A stretch of 49,714 bases of DNA from Paraglaciecola sp. 20A4. Lineage in GTDB: Bacteria; Pseudomonadota; Gammaproteobacteria; Enterobacterales; Alteromonadaceae. A program made the translations under genes and the position numbers. Shown piece after piece: positions 37,547-46,389 of this stretch. The DNA is taken from NCBI RefSeq assembly GCF_011378905.1, contig NZ_WTPY01000032.1, positions 1 to 49,714 on the forward strand, written 5' to 3'. The stretch's first letter is position 1. The number at the start of each line of letters is the position of its first letter. The notes under the pieces are model-generated. The model had not been told where the DNA came from. It made no database searches and saw only the letters and a list, made by a program, of their open reading frames with translations.

Positions 37547-37798
37547 TCAACTAAGCGTCAATACGCAGCACCTATTCTCGATATTGTCACAGCATTGTTT
37601 AATATTCCAGCACACTTGACCAAATAGTCAGTAATCAGCTGTATAACGCCAAGTTTCTTTACCCATCAATGGGTTACTAGTAGAAAAAGATGCTGTTTTT
37701 GAGGAGGAAATAATCGATTAAGCGTTAAGATAACGTCTATGGAAAAAATTTATTGCATGAGCATGAGAATGATAACTGAAATGGAAATGTAGCGTTTT

Positions 37799-37840
37799 AA
37801 AACGGGTGCTTAACTTGCGTATTAAATAACACCCGTTTAA
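37799..37840 (-). terminator. Possible terminator of the GlyGly-CTERM protein gene
   Basis: AAACGGGTG and CACCCGTTT form a 9-bp stem around a 21-base loop, 30 bases after the stop. The large loop and short T run (GTTTTAAAAC) make it only moderately convincing. Confidence 0.45.
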
Positions 37841-37871
37841 TTTATTCATTCGCTATAAACGCTTAGCGAAT

Positions 37872-38660
37872 TCATTTTTTGTTTAATCTAAATAAGGCAA
37901 AGGGTAATAACAACATGGCTAACCAACCCGCACTGCCACCACTTGCTTCAATGACTACCACATCGGGTTCAACATAAATAACTTCGTTGTTCTGACTTTC
38001 AATACTGATAAGATAGAGATCTGCATCACTGTATCCGTCGGCGACCGCTAATAACTCATGGGTAAACGCGTCGTATATCTCTATTAAAATTTCATAATCA
38101 TCAGGATAAAAACCGCTTAACAACTCCGTTTCAACAGTCAGTTGATCATCGGTACTATCCCCATCGATATGAAAATCTGCGGTGGTATGATATTCACGAA
38201 ATTCCTCATCAACACCCAAGTATAATCTTGCGTAAACATCACTGTGCTCATATATTGTGTCGACATCAAAATCTACACTAAAGTGATGATAGTAACCGTC
38301 GTAGTCACTGTCTGTATGTAACGAAACGTAGGCATCATAAACCCAATATTCTTGATTAACTTGCGTTGCTGCAGGTCGAGCAGCCAATTTCAACGCAACT
38401 TGCCCAGGGAGTACACCCTGTGATGCCGTTTTTTGTGCTGGGCTTGGATTGTCTTGCTCAGAGCTGTGGGCACTTGTTTGCTGCGCTAGGGTGACTAAAT
38501 CGGTAGGATGGCTGGAGAGTGTAGAAGACTTTTCTAGCGTCGCTAATACGTTGCCAGCTTGGCGGTCGGTAGATTTAGCCGACCAAGGTAATTCATCTGC
38601 CTGTGCAGAAAAATTGCATATGGCAAACAATGCGCAGTACTTAACAAATGATATTTTCAT
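37872..38660 (-). CDS. GlyGly-CTERM sorted protein (choice-of-anchor H type)
   Basis: A 262-aa exported protein. The start at 38660 (MKISFVKYCALFAICNFSAQA) gives a clean signal peptide and has a good ribosome site (AAGGGAG, 7 bases away); a longer reading from 38711 has neither. A central beta-rich domain (about 115-225) has YDAYVSLHTDSDYDGYYHHFSVDFDVDT and YEILIEIYDAFTHELLAVAD. The C-terminus is a GlyGly-CTERM signal: SGGSAGWLAMLLLPFALFRLNKK, that is glycines, a hydrophobic helix and a basic end. Such tails are cut by rhombosortase and linked to type II secretion in marine bacteria. The domain resembles the choice-of-anchor H family. Function unknown. Confidence 0.78.
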   Translation of the reverse strand: MKISFVKYCALFAICNFSAQADELPWSAKSTDRQAGNVLATLEKSSTLSSHPTDLVTLAQQTSAHSSEQDNPSPAQKTASQGVLPGQVALKLAARPAATQVNQEYWVYDAYVSLHTDSDYDGYYHHFSVDFDVDTIYEHSDVYARLYLGVDEEFREYHTTADFHIDGDSTDDQLTVETELLSGFYPDDYEILIEIYDAFTHELLAVADGYSDADLYLISIESQNNEVIYVEPDVVVIEASGGSAGWLAMLLLPFALFRLNKK

Positions 38661-38784
38661 GATGCACTCCCTTAAAAGATATAGGGAGTGTGATATTGAT
38701 TGCATGAACAAAGACTGAAGATAAACTTACGCTAAGTTAATACGCCTTTGCACAAGTAGGCTACGCATCCGAAAATGTTGCCAT

Positions 38785-39135
38785 TCACTCTATAAAATAG
38801 GTACCCCAACCGTCAAAATGTACTTTTTGTTTTTTCGCTATCGCCAATAACTTTACCGTGTCGGCATTGATCAACTCGACGTCGAGTAAACGCTCTACTA
38901 CCGCGTCAAAACAAAAAATCGTGCCACCATCATCAAGCATTAACTCTTCGGCATCACCCACTTCAAAACCGGCTTTAAAAGCGTCGACTGCGGCTTTTTC
39001 CAAAACATCGAAATCATCGCCAGCAAAGTGATACTCAATAGTATGCGGCTTAGTGGCATCACTGCCGTCTTCAATCAACGCTTCGACAGTCTCTTGATTA
39101 AATTCAAACCATTCTGCTTGTTCGTCTTCACTCAT
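38785..39135 (-). CDS. rraB: Ribonuclease E inhibitor RraB
   Basis: A 116-aa acidic protein matching RraB, with EWFEFNQETVEALIEDGSD near the start and the later IEYHFAGDDFDVLEKAAVDAF and GTIFCFDAV segments. RraB binds RNase E and changes which RNAs the degradosome attacks. The start at 39135 (MSEDEQAEW) has AGGA 7 bases ahead; an ATG at 39153 would add six residues without a clear ribosome site. It lies 32 bp after plsC on the same strand and may share its transcript. Confidence 0.88.
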   Translation of the reverse strand: MSEDEQAEWFEFNQETVEALIEDGSDATKPHTIEYHFAGDDFDVLEKAAVDAFKAGFEVGDAEELMLDDGGTIFCFDAVVERLLDVELINADTVKLLAIAKKQKVHFDGWGTYFIE

Positions 39136-39167
39136 GTGTAATCCTATGTTCAATTAAGGCCGCTAGT

Positions 39168-39887
39168 TTATCTGTTGCTTGCGTCAACTTCACTGTCTAA
39201 TTGCGCTATTTTATCCTGCATCACTTGATGAAAGTATTCTGTCCACTCTCGCGTGGTTCGGCTGTTGTCGAGCTCATAGGGCTTACCCACATCAATGATC
39301 AACGTGCCATTATCCCATCGATTTAACTTAATTTTATTCTCTAGGTTGCTAGCAGCAACGATAATAACAGGCCGTTTGGCCAATTTTGCAATACGAAATG
39401 CGCCAGATTTAAATGGCAATAAACCACGTCCATAACTGCGTGTTCCTTCAGGAAAAAACCATACGGAAAGTTTACGTTTGCCCATTTTGTTAACGGTGTT
39501 TTTGAGTGTATCCATAGCGCGGCCTGAGTTTTTCCGGTCAATCATAATATTGCCTGACAACCAGTAGACTTGGCCAAAAATAGGGATCCACTTAAGGCTC
39601 TTTTTACCGACAGTAACCGTGCCCTTTAATGCGGCGGCACAAATGGTAAAAATATCAAAACTATTTTGATGATTGGCGATAAAAACGTAAGGGCCACCTT
39701 GCTGCGCTTCTGGCGCTATTCGCACCTCCAATTTAAGGCCAAGCAGTCTGCTGGTAGAACTATATAATTTTCCAGCCAAATGCACGTTGTCTCGGTGAAA
39801 GGGACGACAAAGGCAAATCAACACCAGTAATATATTGATTAAAAGAAAATAAAAGAAAACAGAAATTATTCGTAGCAAAGCCAGCAC
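39168..39887 (-). CDS. plsC: 1-acyl-sn-glycerol-3-phosphate acyltransferase
   Basis: A 239-aa membrane-bound acyltransferase. It has an N-terminal hydrophobic helix, the catalytic motif NHQNSFD (NHX4D type) and the substrate-binding block FPEGTRS. It makes phosphatidic acid from lysophosphatidic acid, the step after PlsY (encoded at 16927-17529). Length is near that of E. coli PlsC (245 aa). Confidence 0.92.
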   Translation of the reverse strand: MLALLRIISVFFYFLLINILLVLICLCRPFHRDNVHLAGKLYSSTSRLLGLKLEVRIAPEAQQGGPYVFIANHQNSFDIFTICAAALKGTVTVGKKSLKWIPIFGQVYWLSGNIMIDRKNSGRAMDTLKNTVNKMGKRKLSVWFFPEGTRSYGRGLLPFKSGAFRIAKLAKRPVIIVAASNLENKIKLNRWDNGTLIIDVGKPYELDNSRTTREWTEYFHQVMQDKIAQLDSEVDASNR

Positions 39888-40073
39888 GCGAGATCCTATG
39901 GTTTAAAAGACGAGTTGATTATAACGTCATTTTCAAATTAGGATGTCTGATCAGTATCGTCTTTTAGTGGTATAGCGTTGATTTTAAGTTAAAAATCTCA
40001 TTATTCTCGATTTATAGCCGATAATAATGAATATTCGTATCGTATACATACCTGAATTAGGGCTCGAGCATAC

Positions 40074-41213
40074 ATGCAACAATTTACTCACGAAGATCTT
40101 GATGACGACATTCTCACCGACTTACTCGAAGAAATTAACGAGCTATACGAAGCCAGTGAACAGACCCTAATTGAACTGGAAATAAAGCCAAACGATAATG
40201 AGCTGCAACGTGCGTTATTTCGTTCGATACATACAATAAAGGGTGATTTGGGGCTGGTTAATTTCACGCCAATGATCCCGTTATTGCAACATGTCGAAGA
40301 TTTACTCGACTTTCTTCGCAAAGGTCAAATTGAGTACACCAGCAATATGAGTGACTTGGTGCTCTTGAGCATGGATCGCGTAAAAATATTTGTTGAAAAC
40401 TGTATTCAAAATGGCAAGGCTGAATATGACGCGAGTTTATTTAATTTACTGATCATCCAAATTTCTAAAATATCTCCTAGCAATAGTGCTGAACACGACA
40501 AGATTTTATCTGAAGCAGTATTGTTACTCGATCCTAGCTTAGATGTTCGAGCCTTTAGCGCAAGCCAAGAGGATGGTGACAACCGCCCCCCGCCTTCTAA
40601 GCTCGCGACAACAGGGATCCCCAAACATCTGAGTCAACAAAAACATGGCGACATTTTATTCTTTCGTGAATTAATGAAACCAATAGAAAAACGCTCAATG
40701 TATTGGAATGGACGAGGCGATCGTATCGCTAAATTAGCCGCCTATGTGAACAAAGTAGCCGGCATGCCAATTGACGAAGACCAACTGGCTGTTGCTTGCT
40801 ACATGCATGATTTTGGCATGGCATTTATGCCTATTGAAATCCTACATAAACAGGGAAGAATGACCGAAACTGAATTTAATTTGATGCGCTCTCATGTGTA
40901 TAAAAGTGCTCGTCTGCTAGAGCATTTAGACCATTGGAATGAAGCACGAAAAATAGTTATGCAGCACCACGAACGTATGGATGGAACTGGCTACCCACTT
41001 GGCTTAAAAGAAGCGGATATTTGCGACGGTGCTAGGCTGCTGGGTATATTAGACACTTTTGATGCGATTACCCATAACCGAGCCCACAAAAGTCATGTGG
41101 TACATCCAAAAAAACGCGCCGTCATAGAAATAAATCGTATTAAAGATGGACAATTTTGCCCTAAATGGCTGGGTATGTTTAATAAATCGATGGCAGTCTT
41201 ACTGACAAAGTAA
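40074..41213 (+). CDS. Hpt/HD-GYP fusion signalling protein
   Basis: A 379-aa cytoplasmic protein. Residues 10-120 form an Hpt domain with the phospho-accepting His53 in HTIKGDLGL. Residues about 190-370 form an HD-GYP-like domain with HD (245-246), HH (298-299), GYP (306-308) and the final Asp330. HD-GYP enzymes hydrolyse cyclic di-GMP. Two consensus features differ: the early histidine expected before RVAxLA is Arg214, and the HDIGK lysine is missing (HDFGMA). Activity is therefore uncertain. The usual partner of HD-GYP is a receiver domain; an Hpt instead suggests it takes phosphate from a relay. No kinase gene adjoins it except ntrB, which is convergent. Confidence 0.85.
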   Translation: MQQFTHEDLDDDILTDLLEEINELYEASEQTLIELEIKPNDNELQRALFRSIHTIKGDLGLVNFTPMIPLLQHVEDLLDFLRKGQIEYTSNMSDLVLLSMDRVKIFVENCIQNGKAEYDASLFNLLIIQISKISPSNSAEHDKILSEAVLLLDPSLDVRAFSASQEDGDNRPPPSKLATTGIPKHLSQQKHGDILFFRELMKPIEKRSMYWNGRGDRIAKLAAYVNKVAGMPIDEDQLAVACYMHDFGMAFMPIEILHKQGRMTETEFNLMRSHVYKSARLLEHLDHWNEARKIVMQHHERMDGTGYPLGLKEADICDGARLLGILDTFDAITHNRAHKSHVVHPKKRAVIEINRIKDGQFCPKWLGMFNKSMAVLLTK

Positions 41214-41222
41214 GCTTGTATG

Positions 41223-41264
41223 CAGATTCAGCATTGAAAGGTAGTGTTATCAATACTGAATCTG
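41223..41264 (+). terminator. Terminator of the Hpt/HD-GYP gene
   Basis: CAGATTCAGCATTGA (41223-41237) pairs with TCAATACTGAATCTG (41250-41264) with a single mismatch, followed by TTTTATTT. It lies directly before the ntrC stop codon and may act for both convergent genes. Confidence 0.75.
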
Positions 41265-41270
41265 TTTTAT

Positions 41271-42677
41271 TTACATATTAAGTTCTTTTAGTTTTCGGGT
41301 TAGGGTATTTCGGCCCCAACCCAATCTCTTCGCTGCATCCTGCTTATGCCCATGAGTGTGAAAGAGCGCTCGCTCAAGCAATACACGTTCAAATACCAAC
41401 ATCGCTTCATCTAGAATATTGTTGCGTCCAGATTGCAGTTGCTCGTCAGCCCACGTCGCGAGTAGAGTTTGCCAGTCACCTGAGGCTTCATGCTGGTCTT
41501 TGCTAAGCGGTAACTCATGAATTTCGGGTGGTAAGTCGTGTGGTAACACTTCTTGTCCGCTAGCCATAACGGTAAGCCAGCGACAGACGTTTTCTAATTG
41601 ACGAACATTGCCTGGCCAAGGAAGTTGCATCAAAATTTTCTTGGTCTCTTTGCTTAAACTTTTAACTTCAACACCTAACTCAACTCCTGCTTTTTGTAAG
41701 AAATGCGCCGCTAACAACGGCACGTCTTCTTTTCGCTCAGTCAAGCGGGGGATATGAATACGAATAACATTTAACCGATGAAATAGATCTTCCCTAAATT
41801 TACCATCAGCTACCCGTTGCTCTAAATTTTGGTGTGTTGCAGCAATAATACGTACGTCAACGGTAACCGGATTATGGCCGCCTACTCGGTAGAATTGCCC
41901 ATCTGCAAGCACCCGTAGCAAACGCGTTTGCACATCAAGTGGCATATCGCCTATTTCATCTAGAAATAAGGTACCACCATCCGCTTGTTCAAACCGACCT
42001 TGACGCGCATTTTGCGCACCTGTGAAAGCACCTTTTTCATGGCCAAATAATTCTGACTCGATCAAATCAGCCGGGATTGCAGCCATATTCAAAGCGATAA
42101 ATGTTTGTTTGGCTCTGGGACTATGACGATGTAAAGCTTGAGCGACTAACTCTTTACCGGTACCGGATTGACCGTTAATTAATACGCTGATACTAGAGCG
42201 AGATAGACGTCCAATCGCTCTAAACACCTCTTGCATAGCGGGCGCTTCACCAATAATCTCAGTCGCGGTGGCTAAAACGGGTCGATGATTACTTTTAGCC
42301 TGTTCACGCACATGAGTTAACGCCCTGCGCACTAGTCCTACTGCTTCTTCTATATCAAATGGTTTTGGCAAATATTCAAAAGCGCCGCTTTGATACGCAT
42401 TGACTGCACTGTCAAGATCCGAGTGCGCGGTCATAATAATAACGGGAATAGACGGATAACGTTTATGAACTTCTTCAAGTAACTCCATGCCATCCATTTG
42501 TGGCATACGTATATCTGAAACGATTACCTCTGGCGGCTGATCAGTCTGCAATTGTAAAAGTAAGTCTTCAGGATTCTCAAAACTAAAACAGGGTATATTG
42601 GCTGATTGTAGGGCTTTTTGTAAAACCCAGCGGATAGAACTGTCGTCATCAACAATCCAAACTGATTCTGTGCTCAT
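41271..42677 (-). CDS. glnG: Nitrogen regulation response regulator NtrC
   Basis: A 468-aa sigma54 activator. It has a receiver domain (phospho-Asp55 in [11 protein letters not shown]), a central AAA+ domain with Walker A GQSGTGKE, sigma54-contact loop GAFTGA and [11 protein letters not shown], and a C-terminal Fis-type helix-turn-helix ([16 protein letters not shown]). When phosphorylated by NtrB in nitrogen limitation it binds enhancer sites and activates glnA and other genes; candidate sites lie ahead of glnA at 46168-46205. Its start overlaps the ntrB stop by 4 bases. Confidence 0.97.
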   Translation of the reverse strand: MSTESVWIVDDDSSIRWVLQKALQSANIPCFSFENPEDLLLQLQTDQPPEVIVSDIRMPQMDGMELLEEVHKRYPSIPVIIMTAHSDLDSAVNAYQSGAFEYLPKPFDIEEAVGLVRRALTHVREQAKSNHRPVLATATEIIGEAPAMQEVFRAIGRLSRSSISVLINGQSGTGKELVAQALHRHSPRAKQTFIALNMAAIPADLIESELFGHEKGAFTGAQNARQGRFEQADGGTLFLDEIGDMPLDVQTRLLRVLADGQFYRVGGHNPVTVDVRIIAATHQNLEQRVADGKFREDLFHRLNVIRIHIPRLTERKEDVPLLAAHFLQKAGVELGVEVKSLSKETKKILMQLPWPGNVRQLENVCRWLTVMASGQEVLPHDLPPEIHELPLSKDQHEASGDWQTLLATWADEQLQSGRNNILDEAMLVFERVLLERALFHTHGHKQDAAKRLGWGRNTLTRKLKELNM

Positions 42678-43753
42678 GAGGTAAGCTCCTTCCTGTTAAT
42701 TGGAATATATATCGTAAATTCGGTATGTCCTGACCAACTTTCAACATCAATTTTACCTTTATGATGGTCAATCAACGTTTGTGCAATCGACAGGCCTAAT
42801 CCGGTTCCTTCTTTTTTGCCTGTCACCATGGGATAAAATAGGGTGTCTTTAAGTTCAGCGGGGATCCCTGGGCCGTTATCAATCAAGCTCACCTTCATTG
42901 CTAGAGGATGGCGTTCGCCATGTATCGTCACTTGTCGCTCAATTCGCGTCACTACGTTGATTTTTCCGTCGCTTTGACCACTTTGTAAAATGGCTTGTAC
43001 ACTATTACGCATGATATTTAGAACAGCTTGTAGCACCATATCTTGGTCAATATTGCTTTCAGGTATACTCGGGTCGTAATCACGTTCGATAGTAATTTCG
43101 TGACTTAAATCAAGCTGCACTAAGGTGATTACCTTCTCAAGAACCCGATGTACGTTATGACTTTGAAAATTAGGTCTTGAATTAGGGCCCAGTAATCTAT
43201 CAACCAAATTACGCAATCTGTCAGATTGCTCAATGATCATGCTGGTGAATTCTTTTAAGCCTTCTGAGGGCAATTCTCTTTCTAATAATTGCGCCGCCCC
43301 GCGGATCCCACCAAGCGGGTTTTTTATTTCATGGGCAAGACCGCGTATTAATTCTCGTGCGGCTTGTTGTTGAGCCCATTGCTGTGTTTCTTGACTAATT
43401 TTCTTTTGTTTTTCGATCAAGCGTATTTCTAGCAGTAACGTCACACCAGAAGAAGTATGAAGGCAACTTACCGTCACATCGGCATGGGTATGACGGCCAT
43501 CAGCAAAACTGATCTGCACATCTCCATCGGAATACCCTTCACCGTGCTGCATATCTTGGGTAAAACGAACGAAATCTAAACTCGAATCGGCGATAAGCTG
43601 CTTAATCGGGCAATCTAAGAGTAAATTGAGACTACGCTCAAACATGGCTTGGGCTGCATGATTGGCTTCAATAATCACCAGCTGTTCATCCAATAAGATG
43701 ACAGCAGTTGATAAATTATCCAGCAAGGTGTCTGTTTTAATATTAAACGGCAT
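42674..43753 (-). CDS. glnL: Nitrogen regulation sensor kinase NtrB
   Basis: A 359-aa soluble kinase with an N-terminal PAS domain (about 8-110), the phosphoacceptor block GLAHEIKNPLGGIRGAAQLL (His141) and a HATPase domain (DNGPGIP, GTGLGLSIAQ). PII protein sets whether it phosphorylates or dephosphorylates NtrC. Co-transcribed with glnG (4-base overlap). Unlike E. coli, it is separated from glnA by a DUF4124 gene. Confidence 0.96.
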   Translation of the reverse strand: MPFNIKTDTLLDNLSTAVILLDEQLVIIEANHAAQAMFERSLNLLLDCPIKQLIADSSLDFVRFTQDMQHGEGYSDGDVQISFADGRHTHADVTVSCLHTSSGVTLLLEIRLIEKQKKISQETQQWAQQQAARELIRGLAHEIKNPLGGIRGAAQLLERELPSEGLKEFTSMIIEQSDRLRNLVDRLLGPNSRPNFQSHNVHRVLEKVITLVQLDLSHEITIERDYDPSIPESNIDQDMVLQAVLNIMRNSVQAILQSGQSDGKINVVTRIERQVTIHGERHPLAMKVSLIDNGPGIPAELKDTLFYPMVTGKKEGTGLGLSIAQTLIDHHKGKIDVESWSGHTEFTIYIPINRKELTS

Positions 43754-43836
43754 AGGGGCAACATATAATTTCGCACCAATTTGGTGCTTAGATATCTATA
43801 TCAGCTCAATACAACCCCATGGTCAAGTGAATGATC

Positions 43837-44358
43837 CTACTTAGGACGGTTTAGCGCTGAAGCTTGGTGCAAATAAAATGTTTGCGTAGGAGTAGATGCA
43901 AGGATCTTGCCCGACTTGAGGGCAAATTCGATATAAAAATTATAAACACCCCGATCTAATGCAGTCAGCTGAAAAGTTTCACTATTTTGGCTAATTACCC
44001 GGTCATTTAAGTGCAAACTATAAATACCTTGCACCTTAGGCGTAACTGCCGCTTGAATTGCTAAGTCGCCGTTATTGTTATGGATAGTTTGCTCAGGTCT
44101 TGGAGAAATGACCGTGAGCTGATAACGGGTCTTGGGGCTTTGTTTTATAGTTTGATTTAGAGAATCATTACTTGAATTGGTCATTAACGTTGAGGTTATC
44201 GTTGAGCCATTGGGCAACTCAATCTGTTTACTATTCCCCAACGGCTTATCGGTATAAATGATTTCACCGTCCTTGGAAGTAACTTTGAATATGTTATCGC
44301 TTTGTCCGTTAGCACCTAATACAAAAAGTAATAATATCCATCCAATAATGACTTTCAT
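43837..44358 (-). CDS. DUF4124 domain exported protein
   Basis: A 173-aa protein with a signal peptide (about 1-19). The DUF4124 pattern follows (IFKVTSKDGEIIYTDKP, near residues 23-39), then a beta-rich C-terminal half (YQLTVISPRPEQTIHNNNGD, GIYSLHLNDRVI). DUF4124 proteins are common periplasmic proteins of Gammaproteobacteria with no defined biochemical role. It sits between glnA and ntrB on the same strand; a strong terminator after glnA suggests it has its own promoter. A link to nitrogen control is suggested only by position. Confidence 0.8.
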   Translation of the reverse strand: MKVIIGWILLLFVLGANGQSDNIFKVTSKDGEIIYTDKPLGNSKQIELPNGSTITSTLMTNSSNDSLNQTIKQSPKTRYQLTVISPRPEQTIHNNNGDLAIQAAVTPKVQGIYSLHLNDRVISQNSETFQLTALDRGVYNFYIEFALKSGKILASTPTQTFYLHQASALNRPK

Positions 44359-44515
44359 AATTTTGGCTCACTAGAGATAAGGCATTCAGTTTACCGCAAT
44401 AATAAGCTGGTCGTAATGACCCTATCGCATTAACTACATTACCCCTAATTGTACTGATAAGAGTTTAACAAATGGTACTGCTTGCAAAGTGACACTCTGC
44501 ATGGATGGCGCGCAT

Positions 44516-44543
44516 AAAAAAGCCTGCTCAGAGCAGGCTTTTT
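44516..44543 (-). terminator. glnA terminator
   Basis: GCCTGCT, loop, AGCAGGC flanked by A and T runs on both sides. A strong Rho-independent signal about 65 bases after the glnA stop. Confidence 0.88.
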
Positions 44544-44605
44544 AAGCTAAACATTACATGTCAGATCAGTTGAATATTTTCACCCGATCGTAACAATAGT
44601 CAGCA

Positions 44606-46015
44606 TTAAACGCTGTAGTACATGTCAAATTCAACCGGATGTACCGATATATTCAACAATTCTACTTCTTCACTTTTAAGTGCGATATAAGCGTCGATCA
44701 TGTCGTCGCTCATTACGCCACCGGCAGTTAAGAATTCACGATCAGTATCTAGCGCAGATAAAGCATCCTCTAATGAAGTAGCAACAGTTGGAATTTCAGC
44801 TGCTTCTTCTGCAGGAAGATCATAAAGATCTTTATCCATTGCATCGCCAGGGTGGATTTTGTTTTTGATCCCGTCAAGGCCAGCCATAAGCATGGCAGAA
44901 AATGCCAAGTATGGGTTAGCTGTTGGGTCAGGGAAACGCACTTCAATACGACGTGCTCTTTCACTGCTAACGTGAGGAATACGAATGGAAGCTGAGCGGT
45001 TACGTGCTGAATAAGCAAGCATTACTGGTGCTTCGAACCCAGGTACTAAACGTTTGTACGAGTTGGTTGATGCATTTGCAAATGCATTAATAGCACGAGC
45101 ATGTTTGATGATACCACCAATGTAGAACAAGGCATCTTCAGACATACCGGCATATTTATCACCGGCAAAAATATTCACACCATCTTTAGAAATAGATTGG
45201 TGACAGTGCATACCAGAACCATTATCGCCAACAAGAGGTTTAGGCATAAAGGTAGCGGTTTGACCATAAGCATGGGCTACGTTATGAACAACATACTTAT
45301 AAATTTGAACTTCATCAGCCTTTTTAACTAGCGTGTTGAAAAGGAATGCAATTTCATTCTGACCAGCCGTTGCCACTTCATGGTGATGAGCTTCAACTGT
45401 CAAACCCATTTCTTCCATAACCATACACATAGCAGCGCGGGTGTCGTGAGAAGAATCAACAGGAGGTACTGGGAAGTAACCACCTTTTACACCTGGACGG
45501 TGAGCCATGTTGCCATCTTCAAATTCAGCACCTGAATTCCATTTAGCTTCTGAAGAATCAATTTTGAAGAACGAACCAGCCATATCTGTATGGAAACGAA
45601 CATCATCAAATAAGAAAAATTCTGGTTCAGGGCCAAATAAAACCTTATCACCGATTCCGGTCGACTTAAGATATTCTTCTGCTCGGCGAGCAACAGAGCG
45701 AGGATCTCGGTCATAGCCCTGCATAGTGTTTGGCTCAAGAATGTCACAACGAATGTTTACTTGTGTTTCTTCAGCAAATGGGTCAACAACAAGAGTGTCG
45801 GTATCTGGCATTAATACCATGTCAGATTCATTGATGCCTTTCCAACCTGCGATAGATGAACCATCAAACATTTTTCCTTCTTCGAAAAAATCTTCATTTA
45901 TTTGATGGGCAGGAATAGAGATATGCTGCTCTTTACCTTTAGTGTCCGTAAAGCGCAAATCTACAAATTTAGCTTCGTTTTCTTGTATAAACTGTAAAGC
46001 CTTTTCTACTGACAT
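44606..46015 (-). CDS. glnA: Type I glutamine synthetase
   Basis: A 469-aa enzyme, the same length as E. coli GlnA, starting [24 protein letters not shown]. It has the metal-site block ([18 protein letters not shown]) and [17 protein letters not shown]. The adenylylation tyrosine is in DLYDLPAEE, so GlnE-type control of activity is expected. It joins ammonia to glutamate using ATP. The ribosome site is strong (GGAGGA). A sigma54-like promoter (46080-46097) and two NtrC-type sites (46168-46205) lie upstream, which fits induction under nitrogen limitation. Confidence 0.98.
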   Translation of the reverse strand: MSVEKALQFIQENEAKFVDLRFTDTKGKEQHISIPAHQINEDFFEEGKMFDGSSIAGWKGINESDMVLMPDTDTLVVDPFAEETQVNIRCDILEPNTMQGYDRDPRSVARRAEEYLKSTGIGDKVLFGPEPEFFLFDDVRFHTDMAGSFFKIDSSEAKWNSGAEFEDGNMAHRPGVKGGYFPVPPVDSSHDTRAAMCMVMEEMGLTVEAHHHEVATAGQNEIAFLFNTLVKKADEVQIYKYVVHNVAHAYGQTATFMPKPLVGDNGSGMHCHQSISKDGVNIFAGDKYAGMSEDALFYIGGIIKHARAINAFANASTNSYKRLVPGFEAPVMLAYSARNRSASIRIPHVSSERARRIEVRFPDPTANPYLAFSAMLMAGLDGIKNKIHPGDAMDKDLYDLPAEEAAEIPTVATSLEDALSALDTDREFLTAGGVMSDDMIDAYIALKSEEVELLNISVHPVEFDMYYSV

Positions 46016-46079
46016 TTCGTCCTCCAGATTAAACGGTAATGTAAAATAACGTTGATATTGGTTAACTTAGCAATGCTCG

Positions 46080-46097
46080 AAGCGATAATCATGCCAA
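46080..46097 (-). promoter_or_regulatory. Sigma54 promoter candidate of glnA
   Basis: On the minus strand: TTGGCATGATTATCGCTT. The invariant GG and GC are exactly 10 bases apart, the -24 box matches TTGGCA well and the -12 box (TCGCT) is weaker. About 65 bases before the glnA start. Confidence 0.6.
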
Positions 46098-46167
46098 CCA
46101 CAATATTGGCAAAATCGCTGATATATGGGCTTTTAGAGTAGACACGGCTCGCTGCGCCTAGCACGAT

Positions 46168-46205
46168 TGCACCAATCGAGTGATTATGCGCACCATTAAG
46201 GTGCG
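46168..46205. promoter_or_regulatory. Two NtrC enhancer sites upstream of glnA
   Basis: Site 1 (46190-46204) is the perfect inverted repeat GCACC-ATTAA-GGTGC. Site 2 (46168-46184) has an intact half TGCACCAA and a poorer second half, about 12 of 17 matches to the NtrC consensus. Their centres are 21 bp apart (two helical turns), and they lie 75-110 bases upstream of the sigma54-like promoter, the usual enhancer distance. Confidence 0.65.
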
Positions 46206-46301
46206 TAACAGGTAGTATCCCACTTACGCGCTCGCAAAGGTGACGCTTATTAGTGCAAATATATATTTGTAACGTTAAATATATATAAACACTAAATGGT
46301 G

Positions 46302-46331
46302 TTCGCAAAATGCACATTAAAACTGTACAAT
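46302..46331 (+). promoter_or_regulatory. Promoter candidate of typA
   Basis: TTCGCA (46302-46307), an 18-base spacer, then TACAAT (46326-46331, 5/6 match to -10) followed by a GC-rich CCGCGCCC start region typical of growth-rate-controlled promoters. It is about 60 bases before the typA ATG. Confidence 0.45.
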
Positions 46332-46389
46332 CCGCGCCCTATAAATTCAGTTAATGGTGGTTAAATCCACCCATACAAGAGAAACTACT

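Larger units (their letters stand above)
37456..37871. other. Gap between the nuclease and GlyGly-CTERM protein genes
   Basis: It holds the Pho-box-like site for the nuclease operon (37529-37546) and the terminator of the upstream gene (37799-37840). The middle is AT-rich without a gene; a weak Fur-like half site at 37765-37783 was not accepted. Confidence 0.5.

Noticed and set aside
37765-37783. Fur-box-like GAGAATGATAAC sequence
   Set aside because: Only one half matches the Fur consensus, and no gene start lies at a suitable distance.
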